Positions 44,286 through 52,064 of a stretch of 64,000 nt of DNA are shown in pieces. Position 1 is the stretch's first letter; the number at the start of each line of letters is the position of its first letter. The position numbers were made by a program, and so were the translations under genes. The DNA comes from Streptomyces sp. HUAS ZL42 (lineage in GTDB: Bacteria; Actinomycetota; Actinomycetes; Streptomycetales; Streptomycetaceae): NCBI RefSeq assembly GCF_040782645.1, contig NZ_CP160403.1:186001-250000 (forward strand), in the 5' to 3' direction. Under the pieces are notes generated by a model. The model made no database searches. It saw only the letters and a list, made by a program, of their open reading frames with translations, and was not told where the DNA came from.

Positions 44286-44612
44286 AGACAGTCTGCGCCG
44301 ATAAGTAACGTTCACGGCCGTCAACTTACGGGCGACACGGCTCCCGCACGCCCGGCCACCTGCCGGCGGGCCCTGCCGTGACCGCCCCCGCACCGTACGA
44401 GGACCCCTTCCCCCGAAACCGTCCGTGCCAGGAGGTAGGTCTGCGTGCCCGGTGCCCGGCGCGTACCTCGGCGGCGGCGCAGAAGGCGCCGGCGAGGCAC
44501 GCGTCAGTCCTCGCCGACCGGGCAGGACTGTTGTCCGGCACGCGAGCCGGCACCGTCGCGAAGCTAGATGATCAATTCCAAGGGTGCCTGCGGAGGGTGT
44601 GGGGGTGGGCGG

Positions 44613-45002
44613 TCAGGCGTCGGGGTCGACTTCGGGGTGCGTGAACCCCACGGGCTTGCCCAGCGACCGGGCGTAGGCGATTTCGGCTCGGGTGCTGTCT
44701 CCGATGTAGTCGCCGACTACGAGCACCTCATCAGCGAGCCGGATCTTCGCTCGGTGCAGATCGTCGAGTCGAACCTTCAGCGCCTCGGCCTCGACAGGAT
44801 CGGACCAAAATTCGTGCGGCGACTTCATGTCGCAACCCGGCTTGACGACAATCTTTCCGGCTTTGGTCTCCCGCAGATCGGCCTCGGTCATCTCGGTCAT
44901 GAAACGGGTGGAGCCGCAGATCACGACGATACGCGGGAGGCTCAGCTGCTTCTTCGCGTCGGCGAGTTTCTCCTCGGGGGTGAGCGGTTGCGGGTATGAC
45001 AC
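44613..45002 (-). CDS. Small Rossmann-like protein (nucleoside deoxyribosyltransferase/SLOG-like), transposon passenger
   Basis: A 129-aa protein: IVVICGSTRFMTEMTEADLR, then KIVVKPGCDMKSP, DLHRAKIRLADEVLVVGDYI and STRAEIAYARSLGKPVGFTH. The GSTRF start, the LADEVLVVGDYIGxST segment and the AEIAYAR-GKPV ending suggest a nucleoside 2-deoxyribosyltransferase-like (DUF4406/SLOG) fold that binds a nucleotide. Similar small proteins are frequent in phages and actinobacteria. AGGAGG five bases before GTG 45002 is excellent. It lies inside the IS ends but opposite to the transposase. The frame is intact, suggesting it is still selected. Confidence 0.75.
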   Translation of the reverse strand: MSYPQPLTPEEKLADAKKQLSLPRIVVICGSTRFMTEMTEADLRETKAGKIVVKPGCDMKSPHEFWSDPVEAEALKVRLDDLHRAKIRLADEVLVVGDYIGDSTRAEIAYARSLGKPVGFTHPEVDPDA

Positions 45003-45084
45003 TGGTTCCTCCTGGTGGTGCGGCCCAAGGGGTGCCTGCGGAGACGACAACGAGGGTATCCAAGATCGGTCGTCGCATAGAGTG

Positions 45085-45695
45085 CTGTCGCGAGGGCTCC
45101 GCCATGCCCGTGCCCACCTGCGCCACCTCTTCCCCTACCTGCCCCAGCAGCCCGGCTACAACAAGCGGCTGCGCAAGGCCGCCGGTTTGATGCGAAGCGT
45201 CAACCGGATCCTGGCCACCACCACCTCGGTGTGGAGCGGCGACGTATGGGTCGTGGACTCCACCCCGGTCGAATGCGGCCGCTCACGCGAGACCGCCAAA
45301 CGCTCCGACCTGGCAGGCTGGGCCGAATACGGCTACTGCGCCAGCCACAGGCGCTTCTGACCTCCTGGCCACCGAATCATCGGCGACAAGAACTCTTCGG
45401 CCGTGGTTTCGAACGCGAACTGTCCGAGCGTGGAGTCCAGTTGCTGCGGCCGGCCCGTAAAGGTGAACGGGAACGGCCTGGTGCAGCCCTGTTCAAGCCG
45501 CTGCGGCAGGTCATCGAATCGATCAACGAGACCTTCAAGGGACAGCTTGACGTCGAACGGCACCGAGGGCGCACACCCGGAGGGGTCATAGCCCGCGTCA
45601 TGCAACGCATCCTCGCGCTGGCCGCCGCGATCCGGCACAACGACGCCACCGGACAAACCGTCCTGCGCCCCGACGTCACTGACCCCTTGGAATAG
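45085..45695 (+). pseudogene. IS982-family transposase, truncated and frameshifted
   Basis: The first frame reads LRHARAHLRHLFPYLPQQPG, then VWVVDSTPVECGRSRETAKR and GWAEYGYCASH, and stops at 45360. The second (from about 45369) reads IIGDKN, then RGVQLLRPARKGE, LRQVIESINETFKGQLDVER and RVMQRILALAAAIRHND. The N-terminal part, and the section between YGYCASH and IIGDKN, are missing, and the last part is in another frame. The DSTPVECG Asp and the late Glu of the DDE core remain. Not functional. Confidence 0.8.
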
Positions 45696-45728
45696 ATCAA
45701 CTAGGGCAGTCGGCAAGTGGTCAACCCG

Positions 45729-46109
45729 TCAGTCGTCGAAGCGGTGGCGGGAGGCTTCGATGTGGCCGAGGTACCGGTGGGTCCAGTCACACAGTCCGTC
45801 GATCGTCACTCGCAGGGCCTGGCCCGGCTCGGTGAGGGTGTACTCGACCCGCGGCGGCACGACCGGGTGCACCGTCCGCTCGACCAGGCCATTGCGCTCC
45901 AGCATGCGCAGGTTCTGGGTGAGCATCTTGTGGCTGATGCCCTCGATCTCGTCCCGCAGTTCGCCGAAGCGCAGGGTGCGCTCCCCCAGAGCCTCGATGA
46001 TCAGGAGGGCCCACTTGTTGGCGACGTCCGAGAAAATCTCCCGGGCCAGAGAGTCTGCGCGCCTCAGGTCCGCTTCGTCGCGCGAGCCCATGAACTGCTT
46101 GGTCACCAT
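45729..46109 (-). CDS. HxlR-family transcriptional regulator
   Basis: A 126-aa winged-helix protein with the typical HxlR sequence: DVANKWALLIIEALGERTLRF, LRDEIEGISHKMLTQNLRML and VPPRVEYTLTEPGQAL. It is divergent from a RidA-type gene with a 122-bp gap carrying an 8-bp inverted repeat. The usual arrangement is repression of the neighbouring enzyme gene, relieved by a reactive or redox signal. Confidence 0.93.
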   Translation of the reverse strand: MVTKQFMGSRDEADLRRADSLAREIFSDVANKWALLIIEALGERTLRFGELRDEIEGISHKMLTQNLRMLERNGLVERTVHPVVPPRVEYTLTEPGQALRVTIDGLCDWTHRYLGHIEASRHRFDD

Positions 46110-46155
46110 AAGGTTCCCCAGTCACTGAAAAGTGCGTTCTTCCATGTCAGCGACC

Positions 46156-46190
46156 ACTCTCTTACGGTTCTGAAGTAACCACAAGAGAGT
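46156..46190. promoter_or_regulatory. Inverted repeat in the HxlR/RidA promoter region
   Basis: ACTCTCTT (46156-46163) and AAGAGAGT (46183-46190) form a perfect 8-bp inverted repeat with a 19-nt spacer, midway between the divergent HxlR and RidA genes. It is a good candidate for the HxlR binding site. Confidence 0.55.
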
Positions 46191-46231
46191 AAAGGCGTCG
46201 CGGAGCGCCCTCGTGACAAGGAGGCAGCAGC

Positions 46232-46639
46232 ATGCCCATCACCCTGGTGAACCCCAGCGGACTGCCGAAGATCGATGCCTACCAGCAGGTGTCGATCTCG
46301 ACCGGCTCGAAGCTGGTCTTCATCGCAGGCCAGGTCGCCTGGGATGCCGACGGTGTCACTGTCGGCGAGGGTGACCTCGCCACTCAGGTCGAGCGGTGCT
46401 ACCTCAACATCGCCACCGCCTTGGCCGACGTCGGTGCCTCCCTCGACGACGTGGCGAAACTGACCGTCTACGTCGTCGACTGGACCCCCGACAAGATGCC
46501 GCTGCTCATGGAAGGGATCACCCGGGCGGTCACGAAACTGGGCGTCACCCCGGCACCCCCGGCCACCTTGCTGGGCGTTGCGGCGCTGGACGTACCCGAG
46601 CACCTGGTCGAGATCGAAGCCACCGCAGTCATCGACTGA
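46232..46639 (+). CDS. RidA/YjgF-family protein
   Basis: A 135-aa single-domain RidA-family protein (VFIAGQVAWDADGVTVGEGD, QVERCYLNIATALADVGAS, VTPAPPATLLGVAALDVPEH, LVEIEATAV). Family members hydrolyse reactive enamine/imine products or act in aminophenol-type pathways. The start has AAGGAGG about 11 bases upstream. Controlled presumably by the divergent HxlR protein. Confidence 0.92.
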   Translation: MPITLVNPSGLPKIDAYQQVSISTGSKLVFIAGQVAWDADGVTVGEGDLATQVERCYLNIATALADVGASLDDVAKLTVYVVDWTPDKMPLLMEGITRAVTKLGVTPAPPATLLGVAALDVPEHLVEIEATAVID

Positions 46640-46679
46640 CCAGGCCCTCTTCGCCCGGGGCTGCATGAACTGGCTTTAT

Positions 46680-46776
46680 TCATGAGCTGTTTGAAGTCAC
46701 CGGGGCACTCGCCACGGGAGCATGGGGGGTACTTCCGGTGAAAGGCCCTGGTCAGATCGCTGATGTCGTTGAACCC
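46680..46776 (-). pseudogene. AraC-family regulator, C-terminal fragment
   Basis: About 25 codons on the minus strand read GFNDISDLTRAFHRKY and then SRGE, the second helix-turn-helix of AraC regulators (GFxDxSxLTRAFRRxYG.SPGE). There is no start and no first helix-turn-helix; the frame upstream is lost near the large palindrome at 46822. Confidence 0.5.
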
Positions 46777-46821
46777 TGGGCGTCGCGCCCCTGGTCGCGG
46801 TGGCCTCGTGGGGTTGCCGCA

Positions 46822-46869
46822 ACGAGGGTTGGCTCTGGACCACGATCGTGGTCCAGAGCCAACCCTCGT
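46822..46869. terminator. 48-bp perfect palindrome, probable terminator
   Basis: The 24-bp arms are exact complements with no spacer (core GGACCACGATCGTGGTCC). It lies 41 bp beyond the end of the decayed iron-regulator gene, where a terminator for leftward transcription is expected. The exactness is surprising for a region otherwise full of decay. Confidence 0.6.
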
Positions 46870-46909
46870 GCCCGCACGGGCCATGGCAACGGCCAGCGCC
46901 CGGCTGGGC

Positions 46910-47576
46910 TCAGCGCTTGGCCGCGAAGACGAGCGCGGCAGTCTGCGTGGGGAGTTCAGCGGCCTCCCCGCCGCTGCCGACCTTCACGCCGTCGGCCATG
47001 ACGTCACGCTCACGACCGCGCCGGGCTGCACTCCGGCGTGCCGCAGGAGGTACATCAGCCGGGGGTCGGTCTGGATCTGTTCCCCGATGCGCCGTACGAC
47101 CGCGCTCGCGCCGTTCGGGCCCGGGCTTCAGGCCGCTGAGGCTGAGCATGCTCTCGTCGAGGAACGGATCCACCGTGCTCTTCCCGCCGAGCTCCTCCGG
47201 GCCCGGGATCGGGTTGCCGTAGGGGGACTGCGTCGGGTGCCGCAGTATCTCCAGGACGCGGCGTTCGACGGCCTCGCTCATCACGTGCCCAGCGGCAGGC
47301 TTCGCGGTGAACGTGCTCCCATTCCAGGCCGATGACGTCGACGAGCAGGCACTCCGCGAGGCGGTGCTTGCGCATCACGCGGGTCGCTGGGTGGCGGCCC
47401 TCGTCGGTCAGTTGCAGGTGCCGGTCGCGGGCGACGGACACCAGCCCGTTCCGCTTCATCCGTGCCACCGTCTGGCTGACCGTCGGGGATCCGGGCGCGC
47501 AGGGGGACCGCGCCTTCCTCTCCAGTTCGAGGATGGTGCGGAGATACATCTCCGTGGTGTCGATGAGTTGGGACAT
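46910..47576 (-). pseudogene. DtxR/IdeR-family (DmdR-like) iron regulator, multiply frameshifted
   Basis: The pieces align end to end with streptomycete DmdR/IdeR. They are [16 protein letters not shown], a gap of about 19 residues, then [20 protein letters not shown] and [20 protein letters not shown]. The frame then shifts (two bases lost in CGCTGGGCACGTGATGAG) to [20 protein letters not shown] and [11 protein letters not shown]. It shifts again to [12 protein letters not shown] and LRHAGVQPGAVVSVT, and again to KVGSGGEAAEL. At least three lesions, including loss of part of the DNA-binding domain. It follows the PEBP gene by 8 bp. Confidence 0.85.
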
Positions 47577-47584
47577 GCTGTTGG

Positions 47585-48124
47585 TCAGGCGGGGGTTTCG
47601 GCGGTGGTGGTCAGGACCGCGCGGCCGAGGATGTGCCCGGTCATGGTGAAGCCGAGGACGGCCGGGGTGGCGTCGGCCGCAACGCCGATGGAGGCCACGT
47701 CGAGGGCGTGCACCACCGTGAAGTAGCGGTGCGGGCCGTGTCCGGCCGGCGGGGCGGCGCCGATGAACCGGGCCATGCGAGCGTCGTTGGGCAGCTGGAA
47801 GGCTCCTTCGGGCAGGCCCACGCCGGTGTCGTCACCAGCGCCCTCGGGCAGTTCGGTGACGGTGGCGGGGATGTCGGCGACCGCCCAGTGCCAGAACCCG
47901 GACCCGGTGGGGGCGTCGGGATCGTAGACAGTGACGGCGTAGCTCTTGGTGCCTTCCGGGGCGCCGCTCCAGGACAGCTGCGGGGAGACGTCCTTCCCGC
48001 CGAGGACGCCGAAAATTCCGGAGAACTGCTCTGCGGGCCAGGCATCGCCGTCTGTAACGGTGGTGCTGGTGACGGTGAAGGAGGCCGCCTCGGGGAGGCG
48101 GGCGAAGGGGTCGTTGGTGCTCAT
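47585..48124 (-). CDS. YbhB/YbcL (PEBP) family protein
   Basis: A 179-aa phosphatidylethanolamine-binding-protein-like protein. Key segments are [36 protein letters not shown] and [11 protein letters not shown], which together form the small anion pocket. The biological role of bacterial members is uncertain. ATG 48124 has AAAGGAAA upstream. It is divergent from a GntR gene; the 152-bp gap contains a 14-bp palindrome, so GntR may control it. Confidence 0.9.
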   Translation of the reverse strand: MSTNDPFARLPEAASFTVTSTTVTDGDAWPAEQFSGIFGVLGGKDVSPQLSWSGAPEGTKSYAVTVYDPDAPTGSGFWHWAVADIPATVTELPEGAGDDTGVGLPEGAFQLPNDARMARFIGAAPPAGHGPHRYFTVVHALDVASIGVAADATPAVLGFTMTGHILGRAVLTTTAETPA

Positions 48125-48249
48125 CGTGTCGCTTTCCTTTCATCACGTGCTGTGGGCTGGCGGTGATGCGGCCGATTGGAGGGCACGCAGCGGCCATCGC
48201 GTAGAGGGCGCCGCCGTGCATCCTCGGCCACTGGATCGACGATAGCATC

Positions 48250-48263
48250 AATAATCGATTATT
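48250..48263. promoter_or_regulatory. Palindromic GntR operator
   Basis: The perfect palindrome AATAATCGATTATT lies 13 bp before the GntR start codon, in a clearly AT-rich island of the otherwise GC-rich sequence. It overlaps the likely promoter of the GntR gene and faces the divergent PEBP gene. Confidence 0.65.
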
Positions 48264-48276
48264 TGCCGGATCGTCT

Positions 48277-48993
48277 ATGATGATGGGCATGGCTCAGACG
48301 GTTTACACTTCGACTTCGTCGGGGAAGCAGATGCTCTCCGAGCAGGTCTACGCGCATCTGCGGGACGCGATCATGCGCGGGAACTACGCCCCCGGCGACG
48401 CCCTCAAGCCCCAGGACCTTGCCAGGGAACAGGGCGTGAGCCTGGCCGTCGTGCGCGAGGCGCTCGTGCGGGTGGTCGGCGAGGGCCTCGCCGACCGGCT
48501 GCCCAACCGCGGCTTCGTCGTCCCGTCCTTCTCCGACCGCCGCTGGCAGGAGATCGCAGAAGCCCGCCGGACCATCGAACCGGTCGTGCTGCGCATGTCC
48601 ATCGAGCGCGGCGACGTCGACTGGGAGGCCCGCGTGCGAGCCGCACACCACCGCCTGGCCCGCACCCCGGCGTACGTGCCCGAGGAGGGCGAGTACTACA
48701 GCAGCGCATGGTCCGAGGCCCACCGGGTCTTCCACCGCACGCTGCTGGACGGTTGCGGCAACCCCGTCCTGCTGGAGACCTTCGACCGCATGTGGACCGC
48801 GAGCGAGCTGGCCCGCCGCTGGTCGGCGCACCGCCGCCCCGACCGGGAACACGTTGGCGAGCACCGCCGGCTGGAGGAGGCGGCCCTGACCCGTGACGCC
48901 CACACCGCGGCCGAGGTACTGGCCAAGCACCTCACTCTGACCGCGGCCGGACTTACCGGCTGCACCTACCACGAACCGGCGAAGGGAGCCTGA
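48277..48993 (+). CDS. GntR-family transcriptional regulator (FadR/FCD type)
   Basis: A 238-aa protein. The N-terminal winged helix (YAHLRDAIMRGNYAPGDALK, REQGVSLAVVREALVRVVGE) is followed by an all-helical FCD domain (about 95-230) with likely metal-binding histidines in SEAHRVFH, GEHRRLEEA and LAKHLTL. Three in-frame ATGs lie close together (48277, 48280, 48289), with no strong ribosome site. It probably binds its own upstream palindrome. Confidence 0.9.
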   Translation: MMMGMAQTVYTSTSSGKQMLSEQVYAHLRDAIMRGNYAPGDALKPQDLAREQGVSLAVVREALVRVVGEGLADRLPNRGFVVPSFSDRRWQEIAEARRTIEPVVLRMSIERGDVDWEARVRAAHHRLARTPAYVPEEGEYYSSAWSEAHRVFHRTLLDGCGNPVLLETFDRMWTASELARRWSAHRRPDREHVGEHRRLEEAALTRDAHTAAEVLAKHLTLTAAGLTGCTYHEPAKGA

Positions 48994-49202
48994 TCGCCTC
49001 GCCATGTCGACGCCGGAGCCCTCCAGCAGCCGGGAGTCGGCGCGGGCCGGCCGCCCGGCCGGACGCCCCATGCCGGCGAATCTCGAAGCCGGCTCACTGT
49101 CTCGTTGTCCTGCCAGCGCCACCCGGGCCAACCCTCAAGAAGCGCGCTGAACAGCGTTGAGAGAGATCTGCCGAAACACGAACAGCATCACGGGACACCA
49201 GG

Positions 49203-50237
49203 TCACCGGGCGAGGTGTGTGGCGCGGGAGGTGAGGTGTTCCCAGTTGCGGTGCGCGATGTCGGCCTTCTGCTCGTCGGTGAAGGGGGCGTCCTCGAGGA
49301 AGGACCGGGCGACGCCGGCGCTGGTGTCCACGAAGGGGAAGCCACCGGGTCGGAACCCGTAGGTGAAGGGGTAGTCAGTGGAGTACAGCATCCGTTCGGT
49401 CCCCACGACTTCGGCTGTCCAGCGGAAATAGCGGGGACTGACGGTGCCGCTGCCGGCGACCCAGAAGTTCTGCTTGAAGTAGTCGGCGAGCGGGCGAGCC
49501 AGGCCACCGGCGTCGGCGAAGAACCCGGTGTGGTCGAGGTAGAAGAGCACGACCTCTCCCCAGTGGCCGGCGATCACCTGGAGACCGGGGTGCCGGTCGA
49601 AGACGCCGGAGAAGATCATCCGAAGGTACTGGACGCCCAGGTCGTAGTACCAGCCGATCGCAGGTCCGGCCAGCGCGTTCCCGATGGGACCGATGTTCGA
49701 GTAGTAGGCGTCCCTCACCGCCTGCACAGGCATCTGCGGGTGGAAGTGGAGGGGGACCTGCAACCGCTCCGCAGTGGCGTACAGCTCGTCGTATTCGGGG
49801 TCGTCGGCGAGCTTGGATCCGGTGCGCCCGTAGAGCATGGCGCCCGGGAAGCCCAGCTCGGTGACCGCCCGCTCAAGCTCCGCAGCCGCGGCCGACGGCG
49901 ATTGCGTCGGGATCGCTGCGAACGCCCGGAACCGGTCGGGGTTGCCGGCCACGATCTCCGCGAGCTGATCGTTGGTGTCGCGGGCCACGGCGACCGCATC
50001 CGCGTCGGGCAGGTTCTGCACGCCCGGTGTCGAGATCGACAGCACCGCCACATCGACTCCCTGGTCGTCCATGTGCGCCAGCCTCATCTCCGCGGTGTCG
50101 CGCAGTCGCTGGGCGACGGGGCTGTCGCCGAACCCCAGATTCGGCAGCTCCGGCACCCCGGACCGCGACCACGCCTCCATGATCGCAGGCAGGACGACGT
50201 GCTCTTCCAATGCAATGATCCGCAGCCGGTCGGACAT
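49203..50237 (-). CDS. Amidohydrolase-family decarboxylase (gamma-resorcylate / 2,3-dihydroxybenzoate type)
   Basis: A 344-aa amidohydrolase 2 protein. It starts IIALEEHVVLPAI, where the EEH pair replaces HxH as in hydroxybenzoate decarboxylases. Further on are LHFHPQMPVQ, VIAGHWGEVVLFYLDH and STDYPFTYG. GGAGGA is seven bases before ATG 50237. It is divergent from a TetR gene with two operator copies between them, suggesting induction by its aromatic substrate. Reversible non-oxidative decarboxylation of a hydroxylated benzoate is the likely reaction. Confidence 0.88.
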   Translation of the reverse strand: MSDRLRIIALEEHVVLPAIMEAWSRSGVPELPNLGFGDSPVAQRLRDTAEMRLAHMDDQGVDVAVLSISTPGVQNLPDADAVAVARDTNDQLAEIVAGNPDRFRAFAAIPTQSPSAAAAELERAVTELGFPGAMLYGRTGSKLADDPEYDELYATAERLQVPLHFHPQMPVQAVRDAYYSNIGPIGNALAGPAIGWYYDLGVQYLRMIFSGVFDRHPGLQVIAGHWGEVVLFYLDHTGFFADAGGLARPLADYFKQNFWVAGSGTVSPRYFRWTAEVVGTERMLYSTDYPFTYGFRPGGFPFVDTSAGVARSFLEDAPFTDEQKADIAHRNWEHLTSRATHLAR

Positions 50238-50281
50238 GCGATGCTCCTCCACGATTCGTTTCCAATGGAATCACTTGAACG

Positions 50282-50329
50282 GTATCACTGATACTAACGG
50301 CGGAACCAGTCGCGCGGTATCATTGATAT
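50282..50329. promoter_or_regulatory. Two TetR operators
   Basis: GTATCA-C-TGATAC (50282-50294, perfect) and GTATCA-T-TGATAT (50317-50329, one mismatch) are spaced 35 bp centre to centre between the divergent amidohydrolase and TetR genes. The second ends directly before the TetR ATG at 50330, which leaves no room for a ribosome site and suggests a leaderless mRNA controlled by its own product. Confidence 0.8.
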
Positions 50330-51064
50330 ATGTCACGACGTCCACTGAGCGGGAGCAGCGCAGCCGACGCTGCGGCCATCGGTCGCGAACAGACCCGGCA
50401 GCGGGTCATCGAGACCGCCATCGACCTGCTGACGCGCGGAGGTCGTGACGCGGTCACCACCCGCGCGGTCGCTGAGGGCGCAGGCCTGCAGCCGCCGGCC
50501 ATCTACCGGCTGTTCGGCGACAAGGACGGGCTGCTCGACGCGGTGGCCGAGCACGGCTTCGCCATGTTTCTCGCCACCAAGCACGTCGACCCCGACCCGC
50601 AGGACCCCATCGAGGACCTGAGAGCCGGCTGGGACGTCGCGGTCGAGTTCGGTCTGGCCAATCCCGCGCTGTACACACTGATGTACAGCGAACCCACGAG
50701 GGCCACCTCGGCCGCCTTCAAGGCCGGCATGGAGATCCTGATGGGCCGTGTCCGGCGCCTCGCCGCCGGCGGCTGGCTGCGGGTCGACGAGGAACTCGCG
50801 GCCCAGATCATCCATGCCACGGCGCGCGGCGCAGTGCTCACCTGGCTGTCCCTGCCCACGGGCCGGCGCAACCCAGCCCTCTTGACCACTCTGCGGGAGG
50901 CCATGGTGACCGCCGTCACCAACCAACAGCCGGCCGTGCAAGACGCGGGCCCGGCAGGCGCCGCCCGCGCCTTGCACGCCGCACTGCCCGAACAGACGAC
51001 CCTCAGCAGTGCGGAGCAGTGTCTACTGAGGGAGTGGCTGGACCGCCTGGCCGCCGACGGTTGA
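50330..51064 (+). CDS. TetR-family transcriptional regulator
   Basis: A 244-aa protein with a TetR DNA-binding domain (about 22-68: RVIETAIDLLTRGGRDAVTT, AEGAGLQPPAIYRLFGDKDG) and a helical ligand domain. It most likely represses itself and the divergent amidohydrolase via the paired GTATCA-n-TGATAC sites. It shares the AxxAGxQxPxxYRLFGDKxGLL pattern with the second TetR at 52065, so the two may be paralogues. Confidence 0.92.
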   Translation: MSRRPLSGSSAADAAAIGREQTRQRVIETAIDLLTRGGRDAVTTRAVAEGAGLQPPAIYRLFGDKDGLLDAVAEHGFAMFLATKHVDPDPQDPIEDLRAGWDVAVEFGLANPALYTLMYSEPTRATSAAFKAGMEILMGRVRRLAAGGWLRVDEELAAQIIHATARGAVLTWLSLPTGRRNPALLTTLREAMVTAVTNQQPAVQDAGPAGAARALHAALPEQTTLSSAEQCLLREWLDRLAADG

Positions 51065-51480
51065 GGTGCCGGGGGCTCGTGCGTTCTCGCCAGGGCGAGA
51101 CGACCGGGGGCTTCATGGCCGTATCGACGCCACCGACGAAGTTCCCGACCACCCGGAGATCCGGCGTCGGCCCTCACACCTGAGGAGCCAGGACCGTCGC
51201 ACCCGCGCGTAGGCGCCTGCGCTTCGTCGTCGGCGCCCTCGACGGCTTGTACTGCCTGTAGCCGATAGAGCGCCGGCAGGCCGAGGAAGGCTGAACGCGT
51301 CACCGGAAAACGGCTGGCGCGACCCGCGAGGCGGATGTCGCGCCCTCACTCAAGGCGAGAGCCCCGGAGCCAGACATCTCGGGACTATGTGGCGTTGCGC
51401 AGCGGGGCGTTGAGCTGCCCTTTCCAGGCGCACAGCCGTCACCCGCCAGGTCACCAGCCGGCGAGCCGCGACGTGTTGAC
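51065..51480. other. Intergenic region without a recognised gene
   Basis: More than 400 bp after the TetR gene with no frame I can assign to a family. Together with the SDR remnant that follows, it looks like decayed sequence. Confidence 0.35.
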
Positions 51481-51740
51481 CGTCAGCGGCGTCGAGCACG
51501 GCCGCCGCGCCCGCGTGAACGCGGTGTCGCCCGCTCCCTTCACACCTCCGAGGCTGTCGCCGTCATGGAAGCGGACATGTGCGGCACGGGGAGGCGACCA
51601 CGCCGCGCCGCGGTGCCGATCCGGCAGAAGTCGCCCAAGCGGTCGCGTTCCTCGTCAGTGACCGAGTCGGCAAAGTCACGGGCCCTGTCGTCGCCGCTGG
51701 CGGAGGCGCCGCGATCCGACCCACGGTGCACCACTCCGGC
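51481..51740 (+). pseudogene. Short-chain dehydrogenase remnant
   Basis: One frame has RARVNAVSPAPFTPPRLS, like the RVNxVSPGPxxTP stretch of SDR enzymes. Another, from about 51600, has GADPAEVAQAVAFLVSDRVG then VTGPVVAAGGG, like the SDR C-terminus (ADPxEVAxAVAFLxSD...ITGxxxxVDGG). The usual 40-50 residues between them are mostly missing, and the frames do not join. A broken SDR gene. Confidence 0.5.
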
Positions 51741-52012
51741 ACCGCTAGGGGCACGGAGGGGTCACGAAGGAGCGGGCAGGCCCGTGGAGCTCAACGCCGT
51801 CGACGTGACCAAACACCGAGGCCATCGGCGACCTCCGACTGGACATGCCGATCGCCGTCAGACGGGACAGAGCGCATCCGTCGTTCAGCCCCTAGAGAGC
51901 CAGTCACGCCAGCGCCCCGGCATCGACCCCGCCCTCGCCTTGACGCCGTTGGCGACACGGCCGTACGCGGCGAGGGCCTGCAGCCGGCCCACGGCACGCC
52001 CTCATGAATCGC

Positions 52013-52056
52013 CGATAACAACTTCCTGTTGTCGTTGACTACGACCCCTGTTATCG
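52013..52056. promoter_or_regulatory. Inverted repeats upstream of the second TetR gene
   Basis: CGATAACA-acttcc-TGTTGTCG (52013-52034) is an imperfect palindrome, and a further half-site TGTTATCG (52049-52056) exactly complements the first arm. GTCGT-tgact-ACGAC overlaps them. The cluster ends 8 bp before the TetR ATG, again suggesting autoregulation. Confidence 0.6.
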
Positions 52057-52064
52057 TCGATTAC

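Larger units (their letters stand above)
44564..45704. mobile_element. IS982-like element with terminal repeats and a passenger gene
   Basis: The ends are matching inverted repeats: TGATCAATTCCAAGGG at the left (44569-44584) and, on the opposite strand, TGATCTATTCCAAGGGG at the right (about 45683-45699). Each is bordered by CTAG (44564-44567 and 45701-45704), a possible target duplication. Inside are a decayed transposase (45085-45695, plus strand) and an intact gene on the minus strand (44613-45002). An 18/19-bp direct repeat, CCAAGGGGTGCCTGCGGAG, is found at 44578 and 45025 and brackets the passenger region. Total about 1.14 kb. Confidence 0.65.

Noticed and set aside
48994..49202. Possible small gene between the GntR and amidohydrolase genes
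   Set aside because: No ribosome site, no family similarity and short frames only.
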